Source of the DNA: an uncultured Lachnospiraceae bacterium
GTDB lineage: Bacteria > Bacillota > Clostridia > Lachnospirales > Lachnospiraceae
NCBI GenBank assembly: GCA_910588285.1
Contig: CAJUQB010000044.1
Location: 1-41,992 of the forward strand
Direction: 5' to 3'
DNA length: 41,992 nt
Shown here: in pieces, positions 7,181 to 15,187 of the stretch
How positions within the stretch are numbered: position 1 is the stretch's first letter
Layout: every line of letters starts with the position of its first letter
Translations under genes and position numbers: made by a program
Notes under the pieces: model-generated
Databases searched by the model: none
Told to the model about the DNA's origin: nothing
Seen by the model: the letters and a program-made list of their open reading frames with translations, nothing else

Positions 7181-8353
7181 TTAGTAATACTCCACCACCA
7201 CCCGAAGCTGCATCTTCTCCAGTACAGCAATCAGCCGCTTCACCAGATTCTGCCTGGCAGTCACGTCAAAGGGCATATTTTTGTGCTGATATGCCTCATT
7301 GATGCCGCAGCCCACAAACAGATAGACTGTGGTACAGTCCTCCATCAGAATCCGCACCATCTGGCAGGCGCCGTTGTCCTTGTCCAGCTCTTCAAAAAAG
7401 CTCACGTCCACCTCTTCTGCCGTATACTGCTCTAAGAGCTGTACCACTCTGTGGAGGGTCACTACCCCCTCTGTCACCAAATCAATCCCAGCCATATGAG
7501 AAACAGGCGGAATCTCCGGGTCCAGAGCTCCCGTATCCGGCGTAAGCTCCCGCCCAAGCTCCCTGGAGGCAATCTTTCCGGTAATCCCCCCGGAAATGAT
7601 CTTTTTCCCGGGAACCGCCATAAATTCCCGGACGCAGCATCCGTCGTCCTCGGGATTCTGGGGCGGCCCGGTGAAAATGCTGACAATCTGCTCCTCCTTG
7701 ATCCGTGCCACCGCAATGGTGGTGTCGTCGCTGGGAATCTGACCGTACAGGTCATTGCAGGCATCAATCAGAAGATTGGCCATCCGGCTGGCAGAGCCGG
7801 TGGTGCTCACGCATTTTTCCGCATAAGCAGCCATGGAATCACGATCCCAGCTGTAGTTCATAATATCCCCAACGCCGCAATAAATCGTGCCGTCGCTCAT
7901 AAGAATATAGGCATCCCCGGGCTGCACCTGGAACATGCTCTCCCGAATCACCTTTCCCGACAGGGTCTGCTCCCGAAAGGGAAGCTCCGCTGCCTTTTTG
8001 TTGCGCAGAAAAATACAGTTCGGGTTATCGTACTCCACCAGATAGCCCCTGCCGTCCCGGAAAATCTGCAGGATACTGAAGGTGGCATAGGCCACGCCGT
8101 TGACGGAAGACACCGGAAGGGTACTGGCAATGGTCTCCACAATCTCCTCCAGGGCCACTCCCTTGGCAAAAAGGGTTCCGGCAATCTTGGCTGTCAGGGT
8201 GGCAAGAATATTGGCCCGGATGCCGCTTCCCATGCCATCCGCCAGAATCAGGATGGAGGAATCCTCTGTGTTCAGGATCTCCACCTTGTCCCCGCACAGC
8301 TCCTCCTCATATTTATTCAGGCTCTTCCAGCCCAGATCTACAAAAAAACTCAT
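7181..8353 (-). CDS. SpoIIE/PP2C-type serine phosphatase paired with sensory hydrogenase
   Basis: A 390-residue cytoplasmic protein with a PPM-type phosphatase domain in roughly the first 230 residues: DLGWKSLNKYEEELCGD, then ILADGMGSG (metal-binding Asp), then ILMSDGT and SDDTTIAVARI (further metal-site Asp residues). The C-terminal 160 residues (from about VSIFTGPPQ) form an additional domain seen in proteins next to phosphatase-linked [FeFe] hydrogenases; I cannot name its fold. The start at 8353 is set by AGGGGG seven bases upstream; the longer frame from 8401 has no such site. It lies directly downstream of the sensory hydrogenase, so it is likely the output enzyme acting on a phosphorylated protein partner. 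Confidence 0.85.
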   Translation of the reverse strand: MSFFVDLGWKSLNKYEEELCGDKVEILNTEDSSILILADGMGSGIRANILATLTAKIAGTLFAKGVALEEIVETIASTLPVSSVNGVAYATFSILQIFRDGRGYLVEYDNPNCIFLRNKKAAELPFREQTLSGKVIRESMFQVQPGDAYILMSDGTIYCGVGDIMNYSWDRDSMAAYAEKCVSTTGSASRMANLLIDACNDLYGQIPSDDTTIAVARIKEEQIVSIFTGPPQNPEDDGCCVREFMAVPGKKIISGGITGKIASRELGRELTPDTGALDPEIPPVSHMAGIDLVTEGVVTLHRVVQLLEQYTAEEVDVSFFEELDKDNGACQMVRILMEDCTTVYLFVGCGINEAYQHKNMPFDVTARQNLVKRLIAVLEKMQLRVVVEYY

Positions 8354-8431
8354 ACTCGCTGCCCCCTGCATCGTCTCATCCGGCAGGCTTTTTAAGCCCA
8401 CTCTGTAAATAGCTCATACTCGCTGCCCCCT
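8349..8431 (-). repeat. Duplicated ribosome-binding-site/start unit with 13-codon upstream ORF
   Basis: An exact 19-bp repeat, CTCATACTCGCTGCCCCCT, occurs at 8349-8367 and 8413-8431 (64 bp apart). On the minus strand each copy supplies AGGGGG and an ATG. The downstream copy starts the phosphatase. The upstream copy overlaps the hydrogenase stop codon and starts a short frame at 8417-8376 (MSYLQSGLKKPAG, then TGA), out of frame with the phosphatase. Confidence 0.85.
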
Positions 8432-10136
8432 ACATATTCTCATCCAGCATCATATCACGCACCTTGCTTAAGATGGCCTTGGTCTCCGCTGTGGTCTCCC
8501 CCAGAAGCCCTGCGATCTCCTGGGCGGTGCGCATCTGCTTATCCACTACCTCCTGGGCCATCTTTACGGTCTCCAGGCGCTTGTCATAGAGACGCTCCAG
8601 CTGCTCCTCCTCCTGAGAAATGTCCTGGATGATGGCCAGCAGCCGATCCTGGTTCTCCACCGGCACAATGGTCTCCAGGGAGGTAATTCCAAGCTCCTTG
8701 ATCTTTGTTTTCTTCCGTACAATGGGCTGCAGGGTCAGAAATACCTCATCAAAATCCCTGGTGTCCATCAGCTCAAAAAGATACCGCTCCAGGGCCTCTG
8801 CCCGGGTAATCTTGAAATACGCCTCCGCCTTGGGATTGAACTCAATGATCTTCATCTCATCGTTTACAATAAAAATAATATTCGGCGCATTGTCCATCAC
8901 CTGGTTGGACAGGGACTTTGCCTTCTCGTAGGAATTCAGCAGGCACATCTGGGGATCCGCCTTGCCCTGGTAGATGGCAATGGCCTTATCCCGGCAGGTA
9001 AAATAGCCGCAGGCGCCGCAGTTGAACTCTGTACTCACCTTATAATGGCCAATAGATTTTAGGATTTCACGGATCTCTGACTCGGAAGGCATCTTCTCCC
9101 TATGTACATTGGGGGCAAAATTCTTCCGAATGGAGGCTTCCTTGGGATACTCGGGAAGCTCCGGCGCAAGGTTTTCGGCGCTCCCCTCAATATCCAATGT
9201 GGCTTTGAAGCGGAAGCCCCGGTTCTTCTCCACCAGGGGTCCGTTGACGCAGCCTCCCTCGCAGATCATCACCTCCACAAAGCAGTGATGGATCCGTCCC
9301 ATCTTGATGCTGTGGAACAGCTCCCGCAGGCTGTGGATGCCAGTGACGGAAATACGCTGGTATTCCTCATTCATCCCCCGGCGCATCACCGAGCGGATGG
9401 TTCCCCCCTCCACCGGGTACAGCTGATTGATCTTAGGATCCGGATTGTCGAAGGGCAGGCTCTCGCACTCCTCGAACTTGATATCGTCCTCCCACAGCCA
9501 CTGCTCAAATTCCGCGAAATTGATCACCGCGTCAATGGCCCCCTGGCAGCGCGCATCCATATGGGCCTCCTCCATCTTGGCCAGGCAGGGGCCAAGAAAC
9601 ACCACTCTGGCATTGGGATACATTTGCTTCAGCATCCGCCCGTGGGCAATCATAGGGGATGCCACCGGAGCCATATCCGGAATGATGGAAGGATAATATT
9701 TTTCAATCAGGGCATTGGCTGCCGGGCAGCTGGTGGTGATAATATTGTCCATCTTCCCCTCTGCCAGGAGCCGTGCATACTCGTCAGTGACGTAAGAGGC
9801 CCCCTCCGCGGTCTCCCGCACCTGGGAAAAGCCAAGGCGGCGCAAAGCCCCCACAATCTTCCCCGGCTCCGCCTCCGTCAGGATCCCCCGATAGGAGGGT
9901 GCCACAGACACGATAACCTCCTCCCTGCGGCCCAGCATGGTCTTCACCTTGTCCAGATCGCTGGCATAGGTCTTGGCATCCTGGGGACAGACCTCCAGGC
10001 AGGTGCCGCAGTACACACAGTAATCCGGCATGATCTTGGCCTGGCCGTGATCCACACGGATGGCCTTCACCTCGCAGAAGCGCAGGCATTTATAGCAGTG
10101 AAGGCAATTGGCCTCCTGAAAATTAATGATATCCAT
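8430..10136 (-). CDS. PAS-containing sensory [FeFe] hydrogenase (group C/HfsB-like)
   Basis: A 568-residue protein predicted to bind Fe-S clusters and an H-cluster and to sense H2 or redox state. Order: two ferredoxin-type 4Fe-4S motifs (C11/14/17/21 and C40/43/46/50); a hydrogenase catalytic domain with altered H-cluster motifs, TTSCPAAN (L1), LGPCLAK (L2) and EVMICEGGCVNGP (L3); a four-Cys motif (FNCGACGYFTC...C); a PAS domain (VMDNAPNIIFIVNDEMKIIEFN); and a C-terminal helical, probably coiled-coil region. The changed L1-L3 motifs and PAS domain argue against a bulk H2-producing enzyme. ATG 10136 has GGAGGG eight bases upstream; the TTG at 10154 lies within that site and is rejected. The phosphatase gene follows. 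Confidence 0.88.
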   Translation of the reverse strand: MDIINFQEANCLHCYKCLRFCEVKAIRVDHGQAKIMPDYCVYCGTCLEVCPQDAKTYASDLDKVKTMLGRREEVIVSVAPSYRGILTEAEPGKIVGALRRLGFSQVRETAEGASYVTDEYARLLAEGKMDNIITTSCPAANALIEKYYPSIIPDMAPVASPMIAHGRMLKQMYPNARVVFLGPCLAKMEEAHMDARCQGAIDAVINFAEFEQWLWEDDIKFEECESLPFDNPDPKINQLYPVEGGTIRSVMRRGMNEEYQRISVTGIHSLRELFHSIKMGRIHHCFVEVMICEGGCVNGPLVEKNRGFRFKATLDIEGSAENLAPELPEYPKEASIRKNFAPNVHREKMPSESEIREILKSIGHYKVSTEFNCGACGYFTCRDKAIAIYQGKADPQMCLLNSYEKAKSLSNQVMDNAPNIIFIVNDEMKIIEFNPKAEAYFKITRAEALERYLFELMDTRDFDEVFLTLQPIVRKKTKIKELGITSLETIVPVENQDRLLAIIQDISQEEEQLERLYDKRLETVKMAQEVVDKQMRTAQEIAGLLGETTAETKAILSKVRDMMLDENM

Positions 10137-10158
10137 GATAGGATCCCTCCCCAAAAAC

Positions 10159-10181
10159 GTTGGATAGATTTTCGATACAAC
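10159..10181. promoter_or_regulatory. Candidate hydrogenase operator upstream of the sensory hydrogenase
   Basis: Inverted repeat GTTGGAT-N9-ATACAAC (one mismatch between arms), 22 bp upstream of the hydrogenase start. It contains TTTCGATACAA, identical over 11 bp to part of the palindrome in the hydC promoter (27194-27204). I see no convincing -10 hexamer immediately downstream, so the promoter itself is not assigned. Confidence 0.5.
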
Positions 10182-10182
10182 A

Positions 10183-10219
10183 CAAAAATCGGCAGGAAGC
10201 TGATACTACTCCTGCCGAT
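10183..10219 (-). terminator. Rho-independent terminator after tRNA-Val
   Basis: On the minus strand ATCGGCAGGA and TCCTGCCGAT form a perfect 10-bp stem with a 12-base loop, followed by a run of T (10187-10183). It separates the tRNA from the sensory hydrogenase gene. Confidence 0.85.
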
Positions 10220-10223
10220 CCGC

Positions 10224-10296
10224 TGGAGACAACAGGGCTCGAACCTGCGACCCTTTACACGTCAAGCAAATGCTCTCCCAGCTGAGCTATGTCTCC
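10224..10296 (-). tRNA. tRNA-Val (anticodon GAC)
   Basis: A 73-nt cloverleaf: acceptor stem GGAGACA/TGTCTCC, D arm GCTCAGCTGGGAGAGC, anticodon arm TTTGC-TTGACGT-GTAAA with GAC at the centre, T arm GCAGG-TTCGAGC-CCTGT, discriminator A. CCA is not encoded. A terminator follows at once, so it is probably a single-tRNA transcript. Confidence 0.95.
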
Positions 10297-10354
10297 ATGA
10301 CACTTATACTTCTATTCTACCATATTTCACAGGTTCGTCAACAAAAAATTAAAG

Positions 10355-10380
10355 TTTCTTATAAATCTTTCTTATAAATC
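10355..10380. repeat. 13-bp tandem duplication over the esterase stop codon
   Basis: TTTCTTATAAATC occurs twice in direct succession (10355-10367 and 10368-10380). The second unit contains the stop codon of the esterase gene, so the stop-containing unit has been duplicated. Confidence 0.8.
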
Positions 10381-11493
10381 CTCCCGGAAAATCAGCTGGA
10401 CAAAATCACAGAAGCATCGTCTCCATACCTTCCATTCATGCTTCCCTTGATATATCTTCCGGATATTTGGCACCTGGCAGCGCTCCAAAAGTGCATCATC
10501 GCTTTCAAATCGGGCAAAATGCTCGTCCGCATCCCCCATAGCCCGGAAAATCAGCTTGTTCTGTCCGGCAAGAAACGTAAGCCGCTCCTCTGTCACATGG
10601 TCCGTAACCCCGGTGAGCACATCCTGGACAAAGCCGCTGAAAATCCCGATGTAATCGAAAAGCTCCGGATGGGTGAAGGTGATAATGGAGGTCTGGGCGC
10701 TTCCCATGGAAAGCCCTGCCATCCCCCGATGCGCCTTATCCGGAATGGTACGGTAATGGCTGTCCACATAGGGAATGACCTCCTCCAGCAAAAGCCTTGA
10801 CAGCATTTGGGTATCCAGGGTGATCCCGGCGCCGTCTTCCTGGTAGTACATCCCGTTGCACATAACCACAAGGGCGGGTACTGTCCTGCCCTCCGCAATC
10901 AAGGCGTCGTACAAAAGGTTCATCTTCCCCTGATGGAACCATACCATTTCGTTCTCCCCGTGGCCATGCTGGAGATAGAGCACCGGATACCGACGGGTGG
11001 GATCCTCCTCATAGCCGGCCGGGACATAGACGAGAAAACGTTCCAGCCGGCCGGTTACCTGACTGTCCAGATAACTGATATTCACCGTACCGTGGGGAAC
11101 CCTTTTTTCTGTGACATGCAGTTCCCCATCCGGGACATCCACGTAATTGTTGGCCTGGTTGTTCCCGTAGCCAATGGGAAGAAACGGATCAATGCTCCTG
11201 CTTTTGTCCACATACAGGTCTACCCCAATGAGCCCAGTCCCAAGCTCCAGCGTCCCGGTAAAGAATTCTCCCTTCTTCTTCAGGGTAAATTCCTCTCCCC
11301 AGATGGACTTTAATGTTACCTGGGCGGCGTTGGGATAGTGGAGCCGAACGGATACCCTCCCATCTTCCAGCACCTCATAGGCCGGGCCTAAGTACTGCTC
11401 TCTGTTCCGCCGGATCAGAAGCTGGTCGTCGGCCACACCGTATCGCATTTCACAATTGGATAATAGACTTGTTTTGTACCACTCGTTTTTCAT
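10372..11493 (-). CDS. Alpha/beta-hydrolase esterase (CE1/esterase D type) with N-terminal beta domain
   Basis: A 373-residue cytoplasmic protein without a signal peptide. Residues about 1-120 form a beta-rich domain resembling the CBM48-like module that precedes many family-1 carbohydrate esterases (SVRLHYPNAAQVTLKSIWG). The hydrolase domain follows, with RRYPVLYLQHGHGENE (oxyanion-hole strand), nucleophile Ser in GLSMGS, an acidic residue in GDADEH and His in KHEWKVWR. The likely substrate is an ester on plant-derived sugar or a feruloyl-type ester; this is inferred from the family only. The start has AAAGGAG nine bases upstream. It follows the ABC exporter pair by 31 bp and may be co-transcribed with it. 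Confidence 0.85.
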   Translation of the reverse strand: MKNEWYKTSLLSNCEMRYGVADDQLLIRRNREQYLGPAYEVLEDGRVSVRLHYPNAAQVTLKSIWGEEFTLKKKGEFFTGTLELGTGLIGVDLYVDKSRSIDPFLPIGYGNNQANNYVDVPDGELHVTEKRVPHGTVNISYLDSQVTGRLERFLVYVPAGYEEDPTRRYPVLYLQHGHGENEMVWFHQGKMNLLYDALIAEGRTVPALVVMCNGMYYQEDGAGITLDTQMLSRLLLEEVIPYVDSHYRTIPDKAHRGMAGLSMGSAQTSIITFTHPELFDYIGIFSGFVQDVLTGVTDHVTEERLTFLAGQNKLIFRAMGDADEHFARFESDDALLERCQVPNIRKIYQGKHEWKVWRRCFCDFVQLIFREDL

Positions 11494-11524
11494 ATGTTTG
11501 TTCTCCTTTCTTTTTCAAAAAACC

Positions 11525-13420
11525 TCAATTCCGCTCCAGCTGCTGCCTGTGGTACTGCAGGGTATACAGGCCGTAATACCGCCCCTTCTGCCCCAGCAGC
11601 TGTGCATGGCTGCCCTGCTCCACAATTTCCCCATGGGACAGCAGGATGATATTGTCTGCATGCTGGATGGTGGACAGCCGGTGGGCCACAATCAGCATGG
11701 TGCCGATGTTCTTCATCTTCTCCAGGCTGTCCTGGATCAGCAGCTCTGTCTCCGTATCAATATTTGCAGTGGCCTCATCCAGAATCATCACTGCCGGCTT
11801 GTGGATAATCGTGCGGGCAAAGGACAGAAGCTGCCGCTGTCCGGCGGAGAAATTGTTCCCCCGCTCCCGCACCGCCTCGGACAGGCCATTGGGGAGCTTC
11901 TTGATAAAGGCATCCGCATTGACATACCGGCAGGCCTCCCACACCTCCTCGTCGCTTACATGCTCCTTCCGCAGCAGGATATTGCTGCGGATATCCCCGG
12001 AAAACAGAAATACATCCTGAAGCATCTGGCCAAAATGCCTCCGGAGGGAGGAAATCTTAATTTTCCGGATATCGATCCCGTCAATAAGGATCTGTCCCTT
12101 CTGAATCTCATAATTGCGGCAGATCAGGCCAAGGATCGTGGTCTTGCCGGAGCCTGTGGCCCCCACAAAGGCCACCGTCTGCCTGGGCGCAACATGGAAG
12201 CTGACACCCTTGAGCACCCACTCCCCTGGCTTGTAGCAGAACCAGACATCCCGAAATTCGATCTCCCCGCGAAGAGACGGAAGCTCTATGGCCTCCGGAG
12301 TATCCACCACCTCCGGCTCCATATCCAGAATCGTAAAAATCTTCTCCGCTGCGGCAAAGGAACGCTGGAGCATATCAAACTGCTCCGCCAATGTCTGGAT
12401 GGGATTGAAAAACCGGGAAATATACATATAAAAGGACACCAGCACACTGCTGTCAATCACCTGGCCGAAAAAACGGATATCCTTGATATAGCCCTTGGCC
12501 CCAAAATAAAACAAACACAGGTTGGAGGAAATAAACAGCATGTACACAATGGGGCGGAAAATACCGAACACAAACATCCGGTTGAATTTTGCCTTCTTCA
12601 ATGCCCTGCTGCGCGCCAGAAAATCATCCAGCTTCCGATCCTCCTGGTTAAAAATCTGGATGATTTTCATGCCGGACAGATTCTCCGACAGGTAGGTATT
12701 GATGTCTGTGGTGGCATTGTTCACCTGGCGGTGCACCCGGCGGGAAAACTTCCGGAAAATTATGGTAAACAGCACCAGGAAGGGCACAAAACACAGGACC
12801 ACCAGGGTCAGCGCATAGTTCAGCATCAGCATGGCGCCCAGCACGCCCACAATCACCATGGTATTTTTCGCCAAAGTCACCAGGATATTGGTAAACATGT
12901 AGGAGATGGCATTGGGATCATTGGCCACCCTTGTCACCAGCTTCCCCACCGGAATATTGTTCAGCTGATCGTGGCTCAGTCCTTCTATATGGGTAAATAC
13001 GTCCAGCCGGATCTGGGAGAGGATTTTCTGCCCCGTTTTCTGCAAAATGATTGCCTGCAGATAGGTGCAAACCAGAGAAACCACCAGAATCCCTGCATAC
13101 ACCCCTACCATCCCATACAGCTCCTTTAAGGCAAACTCATCTTTTATCAGCCCCTGGATCCGCCCCACCAGCAGCGGGGACATCAGATCATACAAAATGG
13201 AGCACAGCATCACAAAAAACACCAGCACAAAGCTCTTCCAGTAAGGCTTCGCATACTGCATCAGACGGCGGATGATCTCTCCGTCCGGCATGTGCCGTTC
13301 CTGATCGGAGACGTCCTTACTCTTACACAGAGCCCCGTAGGCCAGCAAAAATACAATAGTAAAGGCTCCGATAATCGCGCCTACAATCCATATGGGCAAA
13401 TACTCACGCATGGCTGTCAT
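11525..13420 (-). CDS. ABC exporter half-transporter, canonical-ATPase subunit
   Basis: A 631-residue fusion of a six-helix exporter membrane domain (about residues 10-330) and a nucleotide-binding domain. Walker A is GATGSGKTT, the signature motif is FSAGQRQ (altered from LSGGQ), Walker B is AVMILDEATANID with the catalytic Glu, and the H-loop is IVAHRLST. The reading frame extends to 13573, but that part is a shadow of the upstream gene. ATG 13420 follows GGAGGAAGGAG, and ATG 13411 is the alternative. It overlaps the upstream subunit gene by 17 bp, so the two are co-translated. Paired with that subunit it should form a heterodimeric drug or lipid-type exporter in the cytoplasmic membrane. 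Confidence 0.92.
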   Translation of the reverse strand: MTAMREYLPIWIVGAIIGAFTIVFLLAYGALCKSKDVSDQERHMPDGEIIRRLMQYAKPYWKSFVLVFFVMLCSILYDLMSPLLVGRIQGLIKDEFALKELYGMVGVYAGILVVSLVCTYLQAIILQKTGQKILSQIRLDVFTHIEGLSHDQLNNIPVGKLVTRVANDPNAISYMFTNILVTLAKNTMVIVGVLGAMLMLNYALTLVVLCFVPFLVLFTIIFRKFSRRVHRQVNNATTDINTYLSENLSGMKIIQIFNQEDRKLDDFLARSRALKKAKFNRMFVFGIFRPIVYMLFISSNLCLFYFGAKGYIKDIRFFGQVIDSSVLVSFYMYISRFFNPIQTLAEQFDMLQRSFAAAEKIFTILDMEPEVVDTPEAIELPSLRGEIEFRDVWFCYKPGEWVLKGVSFHVAPRQTVAFVGATGSGKTTILGLICRNYEIQKGQILIDGIDIRKIKISSLRRHFGQMLQDVFLFSGDIRSNILLRKEHVSDEEVWEACRYVNADAFIKKLPNGLSEAVRERGNNFSAGQRQLLSFARTIIHKPAVMILDEATANIDTETELLIQDSLEKMKNIGTMLIVAHRLSTIQHADNIILLSHGEIVEQGSHAQLLGQKGRYYGLYTLQYHRQQLERN

Positions 13421-15185
13421 CTCCTTCCTCCTCCAGCTTCTGCAGATCCACCATTTTCCTGTATTTGGGGCAGGATTCGTACAGCTCCTGATGGGTTCCG
13501 GCTGCCGCCAGCTCCCCGTCCGCAAGAAACAGGATCCGGTCCATCTTCTCAATGGTAGAGACGCGGTGGGCAATCAGAATGGTGGTCTTCCCCTGGCGGG
13601 ATGCCCGCAGATTGGCAAGAATTGACGCTTCGGTCCTGGTATCCACCGCAGATACGGAATCGTCCAGAATCAGGATCGGCGCGTTCTTCATCAGTGCCCG
13701 GGCAATGGAAATCCGCTGCTTCTGGCCGCCGGAAACCGTGACGCCGCGCTCCCCAAGCATGGTGTCATAGCCCTGCTGAAATTCCCGAATATTGTCATCC
13801 ACATCCGAAAGCCGGGCTGCCTGCACCACAGCCTCTCTGTCACAGGCCTCCATCCCGAAGGCAATGTTGTTTTCAATGGTGTCGGAAAACAGGAAATTAT
13901 CCTGGGGCACATAGGCGCAGCAGGCCCGAAGATCCCGTATCTTAATGCGATTCACATCCTGGCCGTCCACAAACAGCGTGTTGTCAGGCACATTGTAGGT
14001 ACGCAGCAGCAGATCCACCAGGGTGGTCTTGCCGGAGCCGGTCTTTCCCACCAGGCCCACATGCTCTCCGGCCCGGATGGTGCAGGAAATCTGTTTCAGC
14101 ACATCCAATTCCCCCTCCGGGTAACGGAAGGTCAGGTTCCGGAATTCAATCTCTCCGCGGGCATTGGCAAGCCCCACCGCTCCTTCCCTGTCCGCCACAT
14201 CAATTCCGGCATCCAAAAGCTCTCCCAGGCGGTCCAGGGAGGCCTTGCCCCGGGAGGTCATGTCAATCAGCTCTGCCGTTGCCATTATCGGCCAGATAAT
14301 GGCCGTAAAATAGCCGATAAATTCCACCAGCTGGCCGGCATTGAACCTGCCGATGTACACAAGATATCCGCCATAGCCAAGAATCACGCAGATCACGCTC
14401 TCCACAAACATCATCACAAGGATCCGCAGCAGCACGGCGGATCTGGTATGGTCAATGTTCGTTCGCTCATTCTCCTCATTCAGCCGCCGGAAGGCCATCA
14501 GCTCCCTGGCCTCCTTCACAAAGGCCTTGATCACTGCAATTCCGGAAAAGCTCTCCTGGGCAAAATCGGAAAGCCGGGAAAAGGCCTCCTGGCGGATGTC
14601 CCATTTCTTCATCATCTGCCGTCCGATCACTGTGGCTGCCCCCAGCAGGAAGGCCATAGGGATCAGGGACAGGCAGGTCAGCGCTGGGTTCATCTGCCAC
14701 ATGTTCATCACCGCCAGCACCCCCAGGAGCAAGGCGTCAAAGAACATCAGCACACCGGAGCCAAAGCATTCCTGCACCGTATCCAGGTCATTGGTAAACA
14801 GGCTCATCAGATTCCCCACCTTGTTGGCCTGGTAATATTCCCGGCTTAAGCTCCTGGCATGGTCAAACATCCGGTTCCTAAGATCCGCCTCCAGGCGCAC
14901 GGCTGCGCCGAAAAAGCACACCCGCCACAAAAAGCGCCCAAACACCATAGCCAGGATGATCCCCACCATGGGCATGCAGATGCCGTCCAGCAGGAAGTCC
15001 ATGTCAAAGGCTACCTGCCTTCCCTCTACGCTGACGCTGCCATCGTTCATGCCATTGACCACCATGCGGTACAGCTTTGGAATCTCCAGCTGGAGAAAAT
15101 CCAGCAGCACCAGGGCCAGCAGGCCCAGGATCAGCCAGCCGCCGTATTTGAAATAGTATCGGTTGATATGTTTGCCGAATATCAT
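13404..15185 (-). CDS. ABC exporter half-transporter, degenerate-ATPase subunit
   Basis: A 593-residue membrane-plus-ATPase half-transporter. The membrane domain spans about residues 15-310. In the ATPase domain Walker A is GKTGSGKTT, the signature is VSGGQKQR (intact), and Walker B is ILILDDSVSAVD, where the usual catalytic Glu is Asp. The partner has the opposite pattern (intact Walker B Glu, altered signature). This asymmetry is the hallmark of heterodimeric exporters such as BmrC/BmrD and TM287/288, with one degenerate and one consensus ATP site. First gene of the pair. The substrate cannot be told from sequence. Confidence 0.92.
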   Translation of the reverse strand: MIFGKHINRYYFKYGGWLILGLLALVLLDFLQLEIPKLYRMVVNGMNDGSVSVEGRQVAFDMDFLLDGICMPMVGIILAMVFGRFLWRVCFFGAAVRLEADLRNRMFDHARSLSREYYQANKVGNLMSLFTNDLDTVQECFGSGVLMFFDALLLGVLAVMNMWQMNPALTCLSLIPMAFLLGAATVIGRQMMKKWDIRQEAFSRLSDFAQESFSGIAVIKAFVKEARELMAFRRLNEENERTNIDHTRSAVLLRILVMMFVESVICVILGYGGYLVYIGRFNAGQLVEFIGYFTAIIWPIMATAELIDMTSRGKASLDRLGELLDAGIDVADREGAVGLANARGEIEFRNLTFRYPEGELDVLKQISCTIRAGEHVGLVGKTGSGKTTLVDLLLRTYNVPDNTLFVDGQDVNRIKIRDLRACCAYVPQDNFLFSDTIENNIAFGMEACDREAVVQAARLSDVDDNIREFQQGYDTMLGERGVTVSGGQKQRISIARALMKNAPILILDDSVSAVDTRTEASILANLRASRQGKTTILIAHRVSTIEKMDRILFLADGELAAAGTHQELYESCPKYRKMVDLQKLEEEGDDSHA

Positions 15186-15187
15186 AA

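Noticed and set aside
8354..8401. Longer phosphatase start at 8401
   Set aside because: The extension lies in the duplicated start region, and ATG 8353 has the AGGGGG site.
9102..10352. A 416-codon plus-strand frame opposite the sensory hydrogenase
   Set aside because: It is the antisense shadow of a well-supported gene, rich in His, Pro and Gln, and even runs through the tRNA gene.
11456..13129. A 557-codon plus-strand frame
   Set aside because: It lies opposite the ABC exporter subunit, has no domain, and its composition is that of a GC-rich antisense frame.
13421..13573. N-terminal extension of the downstream ABC subunit
   Set aside because: These codons are an alternative frame of the upstream ABC gene; the strong ribosome binding site is just before 13420.
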